Positions 10,601 to 26,200 of a DNA stretch of 64,000 bases are shown here, piece after piece (the first letter of the stretch is position 1; the number at the start of each line of letters is the position of its first letter). Source of the stretch: Apostichopus japonicus (Eukaryota > Echinodermata > Holothuroidea > Aspidochirotida > Stichopodidae). A program made the position numbers and the translations under genes. The notes beneath the pieces are model-generated. The model was not told the DNA's origin. It saw only the letters and a program-made list of their open reading frames with translations, and did not search any database. Where the stretch lies: the NCBI RefSeq assembly GCF_037975245.1, contig NC_092562.1:4520001-4584000 (forward strand), in the 5' to 3' direction.

Positions 10601-13600
10601 AGCTGGTGGATCTGCATGTTTACCAAGTACCAGAAGAAGTCTGGAATTTAAAATATAGGAGTGCTTACAACGAAGTCATCAATGAAACCATATCCATTGG
10701 CTTTGTCAGGTACTCATTTTTTGTTTGTTTGGTGTCTTGTCTCATTTCTGGATGAGCAGATCTATGTGAGACAACTTATGAGACAAGACAGAGATATACT
10801 GACTTCATATTGCATGGTTGTCGTGAAAATCTTGGGAAAGCTTCAACTTTCCAGAAAATCAAAAATTAAATGGCGAGTTTAAATCCATAATGTATATATT
10901 TTTTATGATAGTTAGTGTCTTATATTTCTTGTTGGAATATGGTGCTGTATATTGCACTAAACATGACCAGGGTTTCACCTGGGATTTCTCGTGTGACAGG
11001 CGGTAACCGGTTTGTGACACTTGAGGGCGTGACCATATGTAATTCGAGGTGGGGGGGGGGTTCTGGGGCAGGGTAGCCTGGAAAAGGTTTGTTAAACATT
11101 CTAATTTTCATCATTCTAACAATACTTTGTATGAGAATGCTATTTTAAATAGTCAGAAAAAACTTTTATTTGTTGCTATAATTTAGTGTTCACAGCCAAT
11201 ATACTTCAATATCAGATGATGGCAAAGGCTAAAACTTGTTGGATTGTCAGTCATTGCATTTTTTTTTAATTCCGTCTTTGAAACAGTGAGGCGGCGATGT
11301 TGGTAATTATTTTTGCCAGACAGTTGCAAAAACCAGAGAGGCAGCCACCTCACAAAATGAATAGCTTGCATGACTAAACATTACCCTGGCAACCTAACAG
11401 TAAAGACCAATTGATGGCAACTTGTTTCATAACTAAAATGTCCAACTTGATAGCTCATGCTTGATAGCTCAGTTTGTAGAGAACAAGGGTTTGGATTTAT
11501 TGGTTCAAGTCTCATTTTAGCCAATAGTGGCTTTTTTCTTCAACATATCACATCAGCCCTGGATAAAAGTATTTTCCCCTCTTTCAAACTGATTTATAAA
11601 TTATGTTTAATTTATTTTCTGTTTTTCTGTTATTTTATAATTAATTCATATTGATTTGGTTATTAATTATTAGTTATTAATTAATAAAAGCAGGATATTG
11701 GAAACATACATTCTTTGTGCTGTACCTTTAAAGGTCTTCTTGATAGTATATTTTAACTCTTTTGTAGAAGGAACTGTTTGTTTAGCAGACAGAATTGTTG
11801 ATATTATGTTTCTCTGATTTTCAGAGTGTGGCCAGAACTATCAATATGGAACCTACGGACTGAGTTACTTAATCAGCTGGGTCCAGACTGTGTACCTGGG
11901 GAATTTGTTTATGTTAGAAGTGTTGGCAGGTGCTTGACGAAGGTAAGAGTTTCTTACAGCCTTTTGTTTTTTATTTACCATTGTCACCCTCTCATTACCT
12001 TTCATTACCATTTGTTACCTCTGCAGGTAAGAGATATAAACCATACTCACAGAGTATGGGCTAAATGTATATTTTTTCTTAAGAGAGTTTTTTTTCTGTT
12101 CCATTGCCAAAAAAACCCCCAAAACAACAAGAGTTTCCGTTAAAGGTTTTCACATCCCATCAAGGATGTTTACAGGCCAAATAATATTTACAACATGCAT
12201 GTGGAAAAGTTAATCAAAACTAGTGATTTTCTCACAATTAGTCACGTAAATTGGAGGCTTATGGAACACAGTTTCAAGCCCGGATAGGGATATTTAGCCA
12301 TGACTTAAAGAAATGCATCACCACGTACCTGTCCCCACAGTACTTCTGCACTATTTGAGCATATAGACCTATTAGATTATCAAAATATTGTTCATATTGG
12401 GGCATGTTTACCATACTAAGAAATAACCGTGTATGGTACAGCACCTACATGGAGACACTCGGTTTAAAATATGATGATTGTAAATATTAAGATTGTATAA
12501 AGTTTTAAAACCTGCTCAGGAATAAAAAGAAAAAGTGCAAACCCATGGGTGAGAAATACTTTGGCCAAATTTTGACAAGATACCAGTATCTCCTCTAGCT
12601 AGTAGCATCAATCAGTCTAAGTCTTCAAGTAACAGACCTAGATTCTATTCCATCTGTAGCTGATGTGAATTTGGTAAAGTTCTAGCACAGTGTCACCACA
12701 GACCTACCCCTGGATCCAGACCCCCAATCTTCCATTTCTGTTCCAATCCAGCATTCTAGAAGATCTATCGTACATTGTGAGATTTTGCTAATCTAGTCTT
12801 TGAATAAACTTCTATTTGGACTGAAATATTTACACTTGTTATGTACAACTTTCAGTTTCCTGTTTCATAACATCTACAGTAGTTATTCTCTTTAGAAAAA
12901 AAACTTTCTTTTTGGACTGGAGCGTTAACCTGTCTCCAACCATCACACATGCACTCCACAATCTTCCCAAATTTACATAAATTGGACCTAAAGCTTTAGC
13001 ACTGTGACACCCCGTACCTGCCACCCTTACTCCAACCCCCGCCCCCCCCCCCCCCCCACTGACCCACTTTGTGTAGCAGGAAGCCCCCTTTCTCTTTCAG
13101 GTTAAACTACCATTCTCTTTACATGTATTCATTTCCTAGTGGGACTGGAGCAGCAAGACAGTTTTTTGCTTTTTTCCAGGACTAAAAAGTAGACTGTTTT
13201 GACAGTCATTTCTTAATGGGGATTAGCAATACTTCACTCACATTTTTAAAACTTCACGTTTTTTTTGCTGCACTTTGCATTTATTGATCTGCTCGATGAA
13301 GAATATCTCGTATCACCTGCAATAATTTCTCGTGTATCTTGCCATTTCGATTTATTTATTCATACCTTTGTCTATGATGTGACAACAGTTCTTGTGTTTT
13401 GCCATCTCTCGTGGATCAGATCTTCGCATTTATTCACTTGTGAGATTTTTTCATTGTTACCAACCACTCAAAGAATAGTCCATACAGGATTGTAGCTGTA
13501 TTGTTGCTATGGTTACCAAACCACTTCAAGTAGTCTTCCTTTTGTAGTAAACCAAGGACAGGAAACAAAGATGTAAAATCTTCTTTATTGATTAATTGCC

Positions 13601-16600
13601 ATTAAAAGATTGAGATATTAATATAGCTCTTGAATACATCTTTGGGAAGTGAATCATCCATCAAGGAGGGACATATTGGATTTCTGTCCCTCGTTAACAA
13701 TAGATCGGCATACAGTAGGTTAAACATCCCCAATTTAGAAAATGTGCGTTCACACTTTGGTACAGAAAATGTTGATTTATTGATGGTGTGCTTTATGAAG
13801 AGGTTCACGCCGTCTTTAGGACTCTGACTGAATATGTAACATAGATTTGACAGTATCCATGGATACCAATGTGTGCAGTACCTGCATGTACTGTCAAGAT
13901 TAGTGAAGGAGAGGCAACAAATTGTAGATCATGGTAAAAAACAGGTGATAAATGTTATCAATATTGAATGGAGGTATGATTAATATATACTGGAAACTGA
14001 CTTTTGTCTCAGACTTCGAGTTGTCAACATCATGCCACAGTAGATCTTTGAAGACATCATGTTAATTTATTTCCATCAGGGAGTCATTTATCAGTAAATG
14101 CAGATGCTAATCGAAGCAGGGTCTGATGTGAACGGCGTGTCTTATTATAATAAATAAACTTAAACGTAGAGTGAGACTTTGGATATTGTATATCTTACAG
14201 ATGTATATTCATGAGTGCAAGGACCTGGCACCTTTCAAATGGCTTTCATTATATCTTACAGATGTTTATTCATGAATGCATGGACATGGCACCTTTCCAA
14301 TGGCTTTCATTATATCTTACAGATGCATATTCATGAGTGCATTGACCTGGCACCTTCCCTTCAATGGCTTTCATTATATCTTTACAGATATATTCATGAA
14401 TGCATGGACATGGCACCTTTCCATTGGCTTTCATTATATCTTTACAGATGCATATTCATGAGTGCATGGACATGGCACCTTTCCTTCAATGGTTTTCATT
14501 ATATCTTATATTAAGATAAAACAGGGGGGAATATGGTTTTGTTGGTTTTTAGTTAGTTATCATCCTGGAATATTCAGAAGGCTGACCAGAAAAAAGTTTC
14601 TACGTCAAAACTGCCACGTTGTTTGATATTCTGGTAACGACAAAATGTCCAACTTGGTCAGTTAAATATTTTCTCAAATTAACAGGGCTCCAACTGTGAT
14701 TATAACATCGATGGATTTTAATTAATATCGAGTCAACATGTCTGTTAATATGCAGCACAGTAGAGCACCACACTGGGAAATTCAAGTTCACATTTTGTGT
14801 ACATTGGCAGGTTATCATGGCTTTATATTCTTGTCTGTTATCAAATACTTCATTTCTGTGGAAACCCACTGGTGCTATACATCTTAAGACTAATGTACAG
14901 TAGCAAGTTTCCCACTTTGCATAGCATTTTACCACTGGTGTACAGTAGCAAGTTTCCCACTTTGCATAGCATTTTTACCACTGGTATACAGAAGCAAGTT
15001 TCCCACTTTGCATAGCATTTTTACCACTGGTGTACAGTAGCAAGTTTCCCACTTTGCATAGCATTTTTACCACTGGTGTACAGTAGCAAGTTTCCCACTT
15101 TGCATAGCATTTTACCACTGGTATACAGAAGCAAGTTTCTCACTTTGCATAGCATTTTTACCACTGGTATACAGAAGCAAGTTTCCCACTTTGCATAGCA
15201 TTTTACCACTGGTGTACAGTAGCAAGTTTCCCACTTTGCATAGCATTTTTACCACTGGTATACAGAAGCAAGTTTCCCACTTTGCATAGCATTTTTACCA
15301 CTGGTATACAGAAGCAAGTTTCTCACTTTGCATAGCATTTTACCACTGGTGTACAGTAGCAAGTTTCCCACTTTGCATAGCATTTTTACCACTGGTATAC
15401 AGAAGCAAGTTTCTCACTTTGCATAGCATTTTACCACTGGTGTACAGTAGCAAGTTTCCCACTTTGCATAGCATTTTACCACTGGTGTACAGTAGCAAGT
15501 TTCCCACTTTGCATAGCATTTTACCACTGGTGTACAGTAGCAAGTTTCCCACTTTGCATAGCATTTTTACCACTGGTATACAGAAGCAAGTTTCTCACTT
15601 TGCATAGCATTTTACCACTGGTGTATAGTAGCAAGTTTCCCACTTTGCATAGCATTATGCAATGCTACACCAAATGAATTATTCCCTGTCACAGCGAGGT
15701 TGATGTAAACTGAAAGTGGACAATGAGTCTTCAATTAAAATATTTCCTTAATATAGTTTGACCTGTTCTCTGCTCTTTCTCTGCCCTACCCGACCTCCCC
15801 ACACCCCCTCCTTCACCCTCAAGTGCAACTTTATTAATATCCCAAAAGGACAGTTGCATGCTCGCATTAAAAATATAAATACATAAGAATGCATAAAAAA
15901 TAACAATTGGACCAGAAGGATAAACTAACTTGAAGATGATTTGTGTCAGTTTGTAGCAGCATATGGTAAATCTCATACATCCACTGCGAGGGATTAATGC
16001 ACTATCAAGGTCTACACATAGGGGGTGGCTTTTATCGTCAAAAACGGTGTTAAGCTTAGCCTCAAGATAATGTTGATATATGTTGAGTCTACTGTTACAG
16101 TAGAGCTGATTATCCCCTAAAATACGACTAGCTTGTCTAGAATCAATATATGTCTTGTACCGTCCACATTCCCACCCCAACATATATTTGTACAATACAG
16201 CCAAAAACAGCAGAGCACAGAATTATAGAAAATAATAAAAAGGATGCAGCTATTGATATTAATTTATTTGTCTAATCATGCCAAAAGTGTCCTACCCTAA
16301 GTTCACAAGTCTTTAGGGTACTTGCACTATTCTAAGACAAACAAATCTGGTCACTTGCCAGCTGAGTAGCATCTCAACAAGTGGTTGTCAACTTTGAATA
16401 CGAGAATAAAAGAATCTGGACTGGAGTGTCGATTGCTTTGTGTATTAAGCCTACCTACCATGTTGTCATGCCTCATTGTCTACCTGAACGCGAGATACAT
16501 CGGACGAAAGTGATCTAACGTTCGTTGGTAGAAAGGAAAAAATCAATGGAAGAAGTAATACGATTATTGATCATGATCCTACTAGTATAATACATTAGGA

Positions 16601-17157
16601 AGGACTCTTCCTGTTCATCTGTCTGTCTGTGTGTTGGTTGATCACACGACATTGTATAATGTCTTTCTCCCTGGATATGAGAATGATATTAATCAGAATA
16701 ACACACGATAAATATTGTATTAATAAGAGTGTTAGTCCAACAGTTTTCAGGTGAGCTGCTAGGTACCATGGCAACTATCACAATATGTTTCAGATTTCTA
16801 GGTAGAGTGAAAGTTTTTATTTTTGGCAAACATGTCAAAACTCAGATGTGCTATTTTTTTTATTTTTTTTTATTTTTAATAAGTTTCAATACACAAGTTC
16901 TGAAAGGTAGGTTCAAAGGTAGGTTCTGAACTGTATGTTCAAAAAGAAACTTAAAAAAACAGTTAAATGGTAAAAGAAAAGTACCAACTTTTGATTTTTT
17001 TTCTCCGTCTTTGCTTGCAGTCTTACTGCCATTTTTATTTTTAAATGGCACACTCGCTGCAGTAGCAAAATTTGAGGCATTCAACTCTGCAATTTCAATT
17101 AAACTGTGATAAACTTTTAATTTTTTAGAATTTCAATATTAAATTAAATTAAATTAA

Positions 17158-17221
<64 letters not shown>

Positions 17222-20200
17222 TTATATGTAATTTGAAATTTTGCCGGTAGTAGGTCTTACTACCCGTTGTTTGGTTTCTTTTACAAGAGTATTAAATTTC
17301 CACATATGTCATTTGAATTTGTTCTCCATTGCAGGTCAAAGGTCGACAGGAACTAGAACTGAAAGTGAAAGCATTCCTACCGCCAAGGGTATGTTCCGCT
17401 CCTTATCAGATACTCACATCCCCCACTGCCAATCTCCCATTACTTTATATACTTAACGACTTCCCCAAACAGCTGGGAAAGTACCTTATTCCATTTGAGT
17501 GATGTTTAAAGTGTTGTAATACATCGTTGAACAAGACTCTAAATACTATAGACATCACTCCCTGTACCCAACCGTGATATCTAAGGTGCCACACGCAGCA
17601 ACAGTTTTTCGTTTAGATATTTGGGGGGTAGTTCCTTCTAAAGATCTCTGTAATATTTGAATGACAAATGCTAGGGGTTTGGCTTTCACCTTGAAGTTGG
17701 TATATGCTGTACATATATATGGTTAAATGTCTGACCCTCATACAGTTGTATTGGTACAGTGGTAATGGTAGGGTTGTATAATGGTTGTACAAAACAGTTG
17801 TATTGGTAAGGTGCATAATGACATTGAGTGGTTATGGGGGGGGGGCAGGGAGGGTGGGTGGGTGGGCAGAGAGGATAGGTGCTCTCGATGTCAAAAAAGA
17901 TATCAGCCGTCATAAGGAAATGCAGGCAATGATTGGTAACATCGTATTTTAGAGCAAGATTGGTTTCATTGGTCAAAGATTTGCTTTCGATGTGTTAACA
18001 TACTCTCCATTCTCTCTGTGAATGAATATTCATGAATTATTTTGTAAGTGGTATATAATTAAAAACAATGAATTATGAAGTCATTCCATGGGAGATTGTG
18101 GGGGTGGTATCATGTGTGCATGATACCACCTATGGCATTGGGAATTGAATTGTGGGATGTAAGATTGGGTCACATGTTACTGACATTACACAATGTAAAA
18201 CCCAAGTTAAACGTTTTCCTTCTGTGGTCTGTTTTTGTCATTTGCCTACTTGATGATTGATTGGCAAGTGAATGTGGTTTAGAATTGTTCAGTCCAGTTC
18301 TGTTTGTGGAATGTGCTATTCAAATCATTGATAGGGCTAGTGTACTGTACTTCCAGTTCAAAAAGCACATTTTTCATTCATTAATATGTTCAAAGGTTGC
18401 AAAACAAGTACCCAGGCTGGTATCGATTTTCTAGAGAGGGATTTGGCAATATCCCACAATATATAAGCTTTTCATGGTAAATCATTACAATTGGCTTCCC
18501 AAGCATTTCCCTCGGGATATCCTGAGATGTTATCGGACTGATTAGTGTTCAAAGTTTGCTTCTAGGATTGCACTTTTACTGGGCATGTGTATCTTAATGG
18601 ACCAATCAAATGAAAGCTTAAATTTCAAGAAAAAAAGAAATCTGTTTTACACAATGTTATTTAACTAAATTTCTCTGATACTATGGTATTATAAGCAGAT
18701 AAGAAAAAAAAGGTGGGGAACAGGGTAGGGGGGAGGGGGGCATGCTTGGGGCGATTACATCTGAATGTAATCGATTACGATTACGATTACTTGAGAATGT
18801 ATGATTACAAATACGATTACAGCCTAAAGTTGAAGTAATCGATTACGATTACATTGTAATGTAATCGTGATTACAATCACGATTACATTGTGGTTACTTG
18901 CACAATCCTCTGCATATCTGCGATCAAATCCCCAGTACTTCTTAGTATAAGTTTATTGTGCTAGAGAATTCTAGAAGCAGGAACACTTCTTTGGTCACAC
19001 TAAAAGCCAGTAGTAAGAATTAGTTTTAATCATTTCTACTAATTTTGCCCTTCTCATTCAAATTTCACTGTAATCATAATTGTAATACGATTACGATTAC
19101 TTTGCCCTTGTAATCGATTACGATTACTTTGTAATTTTCACAAAAGTAATCGATTACGATTACTTCAAAAAATGTAATCGATTGTAATCGATTACGATTA
19201 CTGATTACGATTACCCCAAGCCTGGAGGGGGGTTGGGAGGAGAGAGAGGGGAGACTTACTGTATTTGTTGAAAGGTGAGGAAGTAGCTCTGTTACTTGAT
19301 GTGGTGTTTCCATGGCAATTATGGCTCCTCTGTTATCTACTTAAGATATTTTCCATCATGAACAGGTTTCTAGCTGACCTGTCCCCTCATTATTGTCGTA
19401 CAAATATTCACAAATGTTCCAGATTGTGTTTTATTGCTGTACAGTAGTCCTATCCCTCTAGTGTCCTTTTTTTTTTTGGGGGGGGGGTTCCAACTGTCAG
19501 GGTTAATGTTCAATTAATCAATTAATGTACCAAACAAAAGATGGAACAAACGAAGGAACGAACAAATGAGCACATGAAGGATGGACGGATGATGAATGAT
19601 AATGATCAGTTCTGGCTGGGATGTGATTGTTTGCCTCATAGTAATATTGCATACAAGTGTCACAATAGCTGATGAAGACTGCCTGGAAGCAATGTTTATC
19701 CAAAAAACACACATGAACACTCGGGCCTATAGGCCTAACCAAACATTCATTATTAAGACAGCTGTACCTAAGCTTTGTCTACTACTTTGCATATAAAAGA
19801 GTTGCCTAGGGATGAATGCTGTTACTTTCATTACATGTACATATTAATTGTTAATTATATTGATTCCCCCAGTCAGTTTTGGGAGACAATTTTCTAAACC
19901 TAATACCACTCTATACTGTCCAGCCATAGCCTGCTTCAAAGCACTCATACTGACAGTATAAACAGTTCCTCACCTTTACCTGGTAGAAACATGATATTCA
20001 TACTGCTCATACTAGTAGTATAAGTGCTTTGAAAGCATGACACACAACAGTTTATAATAATAATAAAAACCTTCCAAATGGTTCATTGAACCCTCTCTTT
20101 TTTTTTCCTTTTTTTATAATGAAAATTTGTGATTTATAACAGGACTTTATTTGGAACAATTTGAGTAAACTCGTTATTTTTATCTCTCTGTGTTGTAGAA

Positions 20201-23200
20201 TTTTGCTCCTGAAATATTCATTTTAGAAGCTCCACAGGATGTGCCTGACACAGCCCTGATTGAAGCGAGCAAACAAGAAACTGCAACTCGGGAAGATGAG
20301 GGAGCATCATCTATGGAAATCGATGGAGAGAATGACAAAGATGAGGAGACTAATGTAGAGAAAGGTGGGTCATGAATATGCATGATGAATGCACAAGTAT
20401 CCCTGCCAAAGCAGACAGGGTTCAAAGGACGACTTTAGGCATAAAAACTTCAGTTTAAATGTTGTTGCCAGCCAAGATGCACTGTTATCAGTCTAGGTTG
20501 TATTTCTTTAATACTTTTTAATCTGAGAGAAATGGAGCATTAAACATTCATCAATTAGAGTGACTGGACTAGTGAGTCTAATACACCACCTGTAGGGCCA
20601 TTATGTACAGTATACATCATATAGTTAGTCCCTCAGATGTAATAGTAAAACCTTACACTTGTGCTCTCGAATAATTACATGTTTAAAATTTATTAAAAAA
20701 TTCTCCCGTGGCAAATAGTGTTTAATATCATCTCAGGGATCTGTTGTTTATATGAAATTTGCAAGAACATGGTTCTGGTTGAGTTATTAGAATTTATTAA
20801 AACAAAGGATTAACATTGAACAATCGGATCTAGATACCAAGGAGCTGATTCATTCAATTAAGCCCTTGAAAGGGGAGGGGGGGGGGGGGCAATCAGGGGT
20901 CCCATCATAACTTACTGCTGAATATATCGAAAACCTCAAATAGCTGAAGAAACAATAACTAGCAATTAAATCTTCTATTTTCTGAGACCACTTGACACAT
21001 CAGTACGAAAATTCTGACTGACGTTGTCCTTGGATAGATGGCACCATTTGAAATCAGAGCTGTAGGCCTATATACAGCACACACACTGCACGAATTGAAT
21101 GTTAAACTGTCTGTATCATTTAATAACCTTTTCGTTTCCAACTCCTAAATAATTGGGAAGGTTGATTGAGAGTTAATTACAGTATGGACCATCCTTCATC
21201 ACTTCTGGAGATACTAAAATAAACCAAAAATAGGTGGTAGGCCTATGGTCCACCTGAAGGGGAATTTTACTGGCCCAAAGCTGGTGTTCTGTGCCTAAAC
21301 CAACCGCAGTGTGTTACATATCCGACATTCTTTGTTTTTCTGCTGCTTTTTTTTCGGACACCAATAATTTCTGTTTGGACAGCGAAAAAGTAAGACCCGC
21401 GGTCCGGGGGACGATTGGGAAAAGTCCTCTTTAATTTTCCCTCTGCCATCGTTATGCATGTAAACATAAGAATGTAAGTAATTTTCTACGGTGCTATGAT
21501 ATGGCTGCACAGGCCATAGATTACAAACCTGGAGCTGGTGTGATTAAGATTTTGAAAAAAAACAAGGATCGGTAGGTAGAACTTGTCATAACATTCGCAG
21601 ATTTAGTTATTTTACGGAGGCTAATTTGTCACTGCAAACCATCTGGTCTTTTTCTGTACATTTTTTACTGTCAAATACAGCGAAGCTTATTGACTATCAT
21701 TGGGAGGAAGAAAAAAAAGAACACATTCTCAAGGCTGTTGTTATATTATAAATATTGAAGGGATTTGAAAAATTGGAGCGACTAATTTTGTCCCATTTGT
21801 GAACTCTCCAGAAATAAAGAATATATGCAGTTGGAAGCCCTGAAAGTTCAATGCAGGCAAATTGGTTTTTAATCAATACAGTATATCAACGCTGATAACT
21901 GTAATTATTGATTGACCGAATAACCGAATTTTTTGTTATTCAGTGAGAGCTAAAGATTTTTAGTCGTCCAAGATTGTTTGCACCTTTAGATAAAGTGATT
22001 TTGTTTAAAATTTACAATGGAACAGGGACACAAAAATAGGCAATCGTAAAATGGGAACAAAAGGAGGAAACAATAGATGGGAGTGAGGGAAGGGGGCGGG
22101 TGGAGTTGGGGCTAGGGGGAAAGACATGGAGATCTTGCGGTTTGTGATAATGACACCTTAAAAGTCGAAAGAGCTGATAGATACATAAATTTTGTAGCAA
22201 ATACACTTATCTCTTTCTTTTATGCCCATTCTTCCACTCTCTAGGAAAGGACAGGAGAATTGTCAAAAGTTTGAAATGGTCTCAAAAAAAAGAAAAGAAA
22301 AAAGTCGAGTTTAAAGTTCAAAATAAACCCACTAATAAGCTGAAGGGAATCATTAAAGCTGTTCCTGCAGGGAACAATGTGAAACCATCGTCATCAATAA
22401 AACAAGGTAGAACTGCACCTCAGTCTAGCCGTAGAGATCTAGTCACTAAATCGTTGACGATGAACAAACTTAAATCGCTCCAGGAGAAGGAGATCATTGC
22501 GAAAAGGTCCAGGCCCCCTTTGAAAAATGGTATAGTCGCTGCCACTTTGCGAGACACTAAGGGGAGAAAGCCAGTTCCAATTAATAACAATCAAAGGAAT
22601 TATAGATTGGTCTCCAAACCAGTCATATCAGCAGAGGCAAAAGTACGGATAAGAACTCCGGAAAATGTGAAAAACACATTAAGGTCAAAGGTGATCAAGA
22701 CAAAAATAGGTGACGACAAAACCTCTGCAGGTATTGTCAAAAACGATAAACCTCTCGTGGAGAAACCCACTGCTCGAAGAATTCCGAAACCTTTAAAATA
22801 TACAGGTAGGAGTTGGTAAAGACTTGAAGCAGCGCAACTTTCAATTTTTTGGGGGGGGGTTTCAGCAATCGTTTTTGCCCCAAGGGTTTTGGAAATTATA
22901 GCATTTTGAGCCACCGTTGTGTTTTAATTTTGTTGGTTTCTTTTGTGTTTAGCTGGCTCGTCAATTCCAAAGCCTTAATTTTTGAAAGTGGGATCACTAA
23001 TTGAGACTAACAGTAAGATGAAACCTCTGACATTACAGTTTACTGCAATATTCGTTTTCATTATGTTTATATAGGGATGTTACAAGGTGGTTTATGCCCA
23101 TGATGAAATATCTGCTGAAATTTAACAGCAAAACAAAAGATAAGGAAATAAATTGGAAAAAGAATTATTGTCTTATTATATGCAAGTTTGTCTACTAAGA

Positions 23201-26200
23201 TATCTGCTGTAGCTAAGTATACGAAGGGTCAACAGTATTTGACCCTAAATATGCAAGAAAAGCCAAATAAATGCTCACTTGATTCATGTCAACCTTCAAG
23301 TTACTGCCATACAGTTTATAGCATTTCATCTTGCACAAAGACATTTGACTTTGATTGTCTAAATTTGACATTCCTTACTGTCAGGGGAGGGGGGGGGGAC
23401 TTTGGGTAGTCCAGAACCTCTAGAAAAGTTCTTTTGAGGAAACTTTCGGCCAATTTTACAGATCAGATTGTTTAGGTGGCAATAAACCTGATGACTTTTT
23501 TAGAATAAGAATAGCATGTTGTCTCTGCTCATCAAAAAGCAGACAGTTGAAAAAAACGAGAATTACAAGTGGACAAGTTTACTGAAGGACAAACAGGTTA
23601 AGAAGACAATGTGTCTCAAGTGTGGCAGATTATGAACATTGATATAATGGTTTGAAAGAATATCTTCATGAGTAAAAAAATTAAGGGAAAAAAATCATTT
23701 TCTAAGTCAATCCATGCTAGACATACAGTATGTATCTATAGTACAGTCTAGAATGCTGTACCACACACATGTACATAAACACACTGTATTGCTAGTACTG
23801 TACATTTCCTTTTGCGGTTGTACAGTGATATTGCTCAAATTTCAAACTTTATTCACACTTTTGCAAATCTAGAAGAACAGGAAAAACTCATAAAAACAGT
23901 CATTGAACAAACAAACAAAAAGTTAATGAGACTCATAGGGCTGACAATTTGTACGAAAATAGCAGAGATGATGATTTTTTAATAATTTGGACACAAATGT
24001 TTTGTGATTGAGAAGGAGGGGAATTCGCAGAAAAGTTAATAAAATAATTGGGTGTTGGAGAAAGAAACCATGTCGTGTCAAATGTGTATATATATCTAAT
24101 GACTGGTGTTTGATGTCGGAAGACATAAACCTGTAGCTATATTGTAATTATTATAATTAACTAATTAGCCATTAAGCAGGAAAGAACAAACACGGGGGTT
24201 GGATAAAAGGATGCAATCCTCCTTCGGTCGTATGCTGATTAATTGCAGGATTGTCGTGGGACTTTTGTAATTTTTGAAAATTTGACTAATTTTAGAAGTA
24301 CCACTTTTATACTTTTGACAATAACTTTTAATGGAAAAAAAAAAACAAACAAAAGCTTTAAATGAGAGAAAAGTTCTGAACAGTTTCATTCATGATTCAT
24401 GGCGGGAAAAACACGATACAAAACTCCTTCGGTTGTATGCTGATTTATTGCATGATTGTCATGGGACTTTTGTAATTTTTGAAAGTGTGACTAATATTAG
24501 AAGTACCACTTTTATACTTTTGACAATAACTTTTAATGGAAAAAGAACAAACAAGAGCCTTATATGGGAGAACAATTTTGAACAGTTTCATTCATGCAAA
24601 ATCAATTTTGTTTTTTGGCATGTAGCCAATGATTTCATAGAACTTGATCCAATAACATCGCCATAGAAACAAAGGTACAATGATAATAACCTTGAGTTGA
24701 AAGGTCTCTCGTACAGTAGATGGTGGCAGCATACTTATTCTATGTGTGCTAAATTGCCCTCGTACCCTCTATACACTTTTAAAAGAACCTAACACACTAG
24801 CAAGAGACAGCTGTATTGTTGAAGGATAAAGTGATGTAAAAAGACTAAAAAGTGAACATGGATGGAGCACAGGTAGGGTGGGGTAGGAGATGGAAATGGG
24901 AGGGGAGGGATAGGGGTAGGAATGTCAATTTTCAAATAAAGATATGAATGAGGGACGATATAATGTGTGAGTAATTTTCATGCATATATACATTATGGTT
25001 GTGTGGTACTTACTATGCTACCACCAATCAAAGTTTTTCGTACCCGGATACACTTAATTATTTTTTGGGAGGCAGTGGACCGGAATTCAAATCACCCAAG
25101 TTCTTGAAGCTAGCTTGTCAAGTTTAGTTTGGCAGTATCTGGCAATTGTACCACAAAATACAAATCTAGATCAATTTGAGGTGACATCTTTTAACAATCT
25201 GCTAAGTGTGTAGATTATTTTGACCGAGTGAAATCTTGCAAAATTAGCAAGTGCTCACTTGGTAAATGGTTCCATTCATTTTGAGATAGATTTTTGTCTA
25301 AATTTTTTTGATTTTTATTGATAAAGGAGATACGAATAGCATGTCGGAAATATTAATACAGTTTTGGCCTGTTTCTTTAGGAAATGCTACTGTTTATGAC
25401 TTGACCAGTTGGAAAAATTGTTGGATATTGATCATTCAAGAGTATTGACGATTTATCCAAAATATGATCAAAGGAGTTGCTTGAAATTAAAGTTAAGGGA
25501 ATCAAGGAGATCTATGGACCATCTGATCTCTTTAAAGTTTGTACAAGAGTACTCTACCAATAGTTTGCAAATTTTGTAAAGTTAATTATTAAAACTTCTA
25601 CTTTGTTCAATAACCATATTGTTTAATGTTTATTTTATAACCCATTGTGTCATTGTTGCATGTTTTCATATGTATTTTGTTGTTGTTGTTCAGTTTTGTT
25701 TCCATTTATGGTGTTTCCAAAGTACTAACTAATAATGTGGTTATTTATGTAGTATGTTCATAAATCCTCTTTCATCCTTCCTGCATGTACACATGTATGT
25801 GTGTGTATGTGCGTGTACGTGTATCCATGTACTGTGGTTTTCACTGAAGCGTTAAATATGACTACTGTACAGTATATAGTCATTTGGTCTCTCGTAAATT
25901 CCAATATTTTGGACGACACATTGTACAATTCATTCCATTCATTGGGTGCTGGGTGTTTTTTTTTCCTAATTTTATTTTACCTAATTTTTTTAACCATAAT
26001 TTTTCATGTTTAACTGTTTTATACGTGTCCATTGTGTACTGCACAAGGAACTAATAGACCCAGAGCCCTCGAATTGAAAACATTCAGTTCTGTGAATCTG
26101 CCGTTATCAATATTAACTTGCTAAAAATCAAATTGATTTAAATGAATGACTTTTTGACACTTTTTGCAGACCTTCGGCTCAGGAAACTTGCCTATAATCT

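Noticed and set aside
13602-13808. Minus-strand frame containing CERTFSKLG, reminiscent of hAT transposase C-termini
   Set aside because: Only a few residues match, the rest does not follow the family pattern, and no terminal repeats flank it; inconclusive.
14893-15652. CRISPR-like array (regular repeats of 45 bp)
   Set aside because: There are no unique spacers; units are contiguous, and the setting is a eukaryotic intron.
22600-22914. 104-codon minus-strand frame
   Set aside because: It is the shadow of SPATA1 exon 22245-22805.
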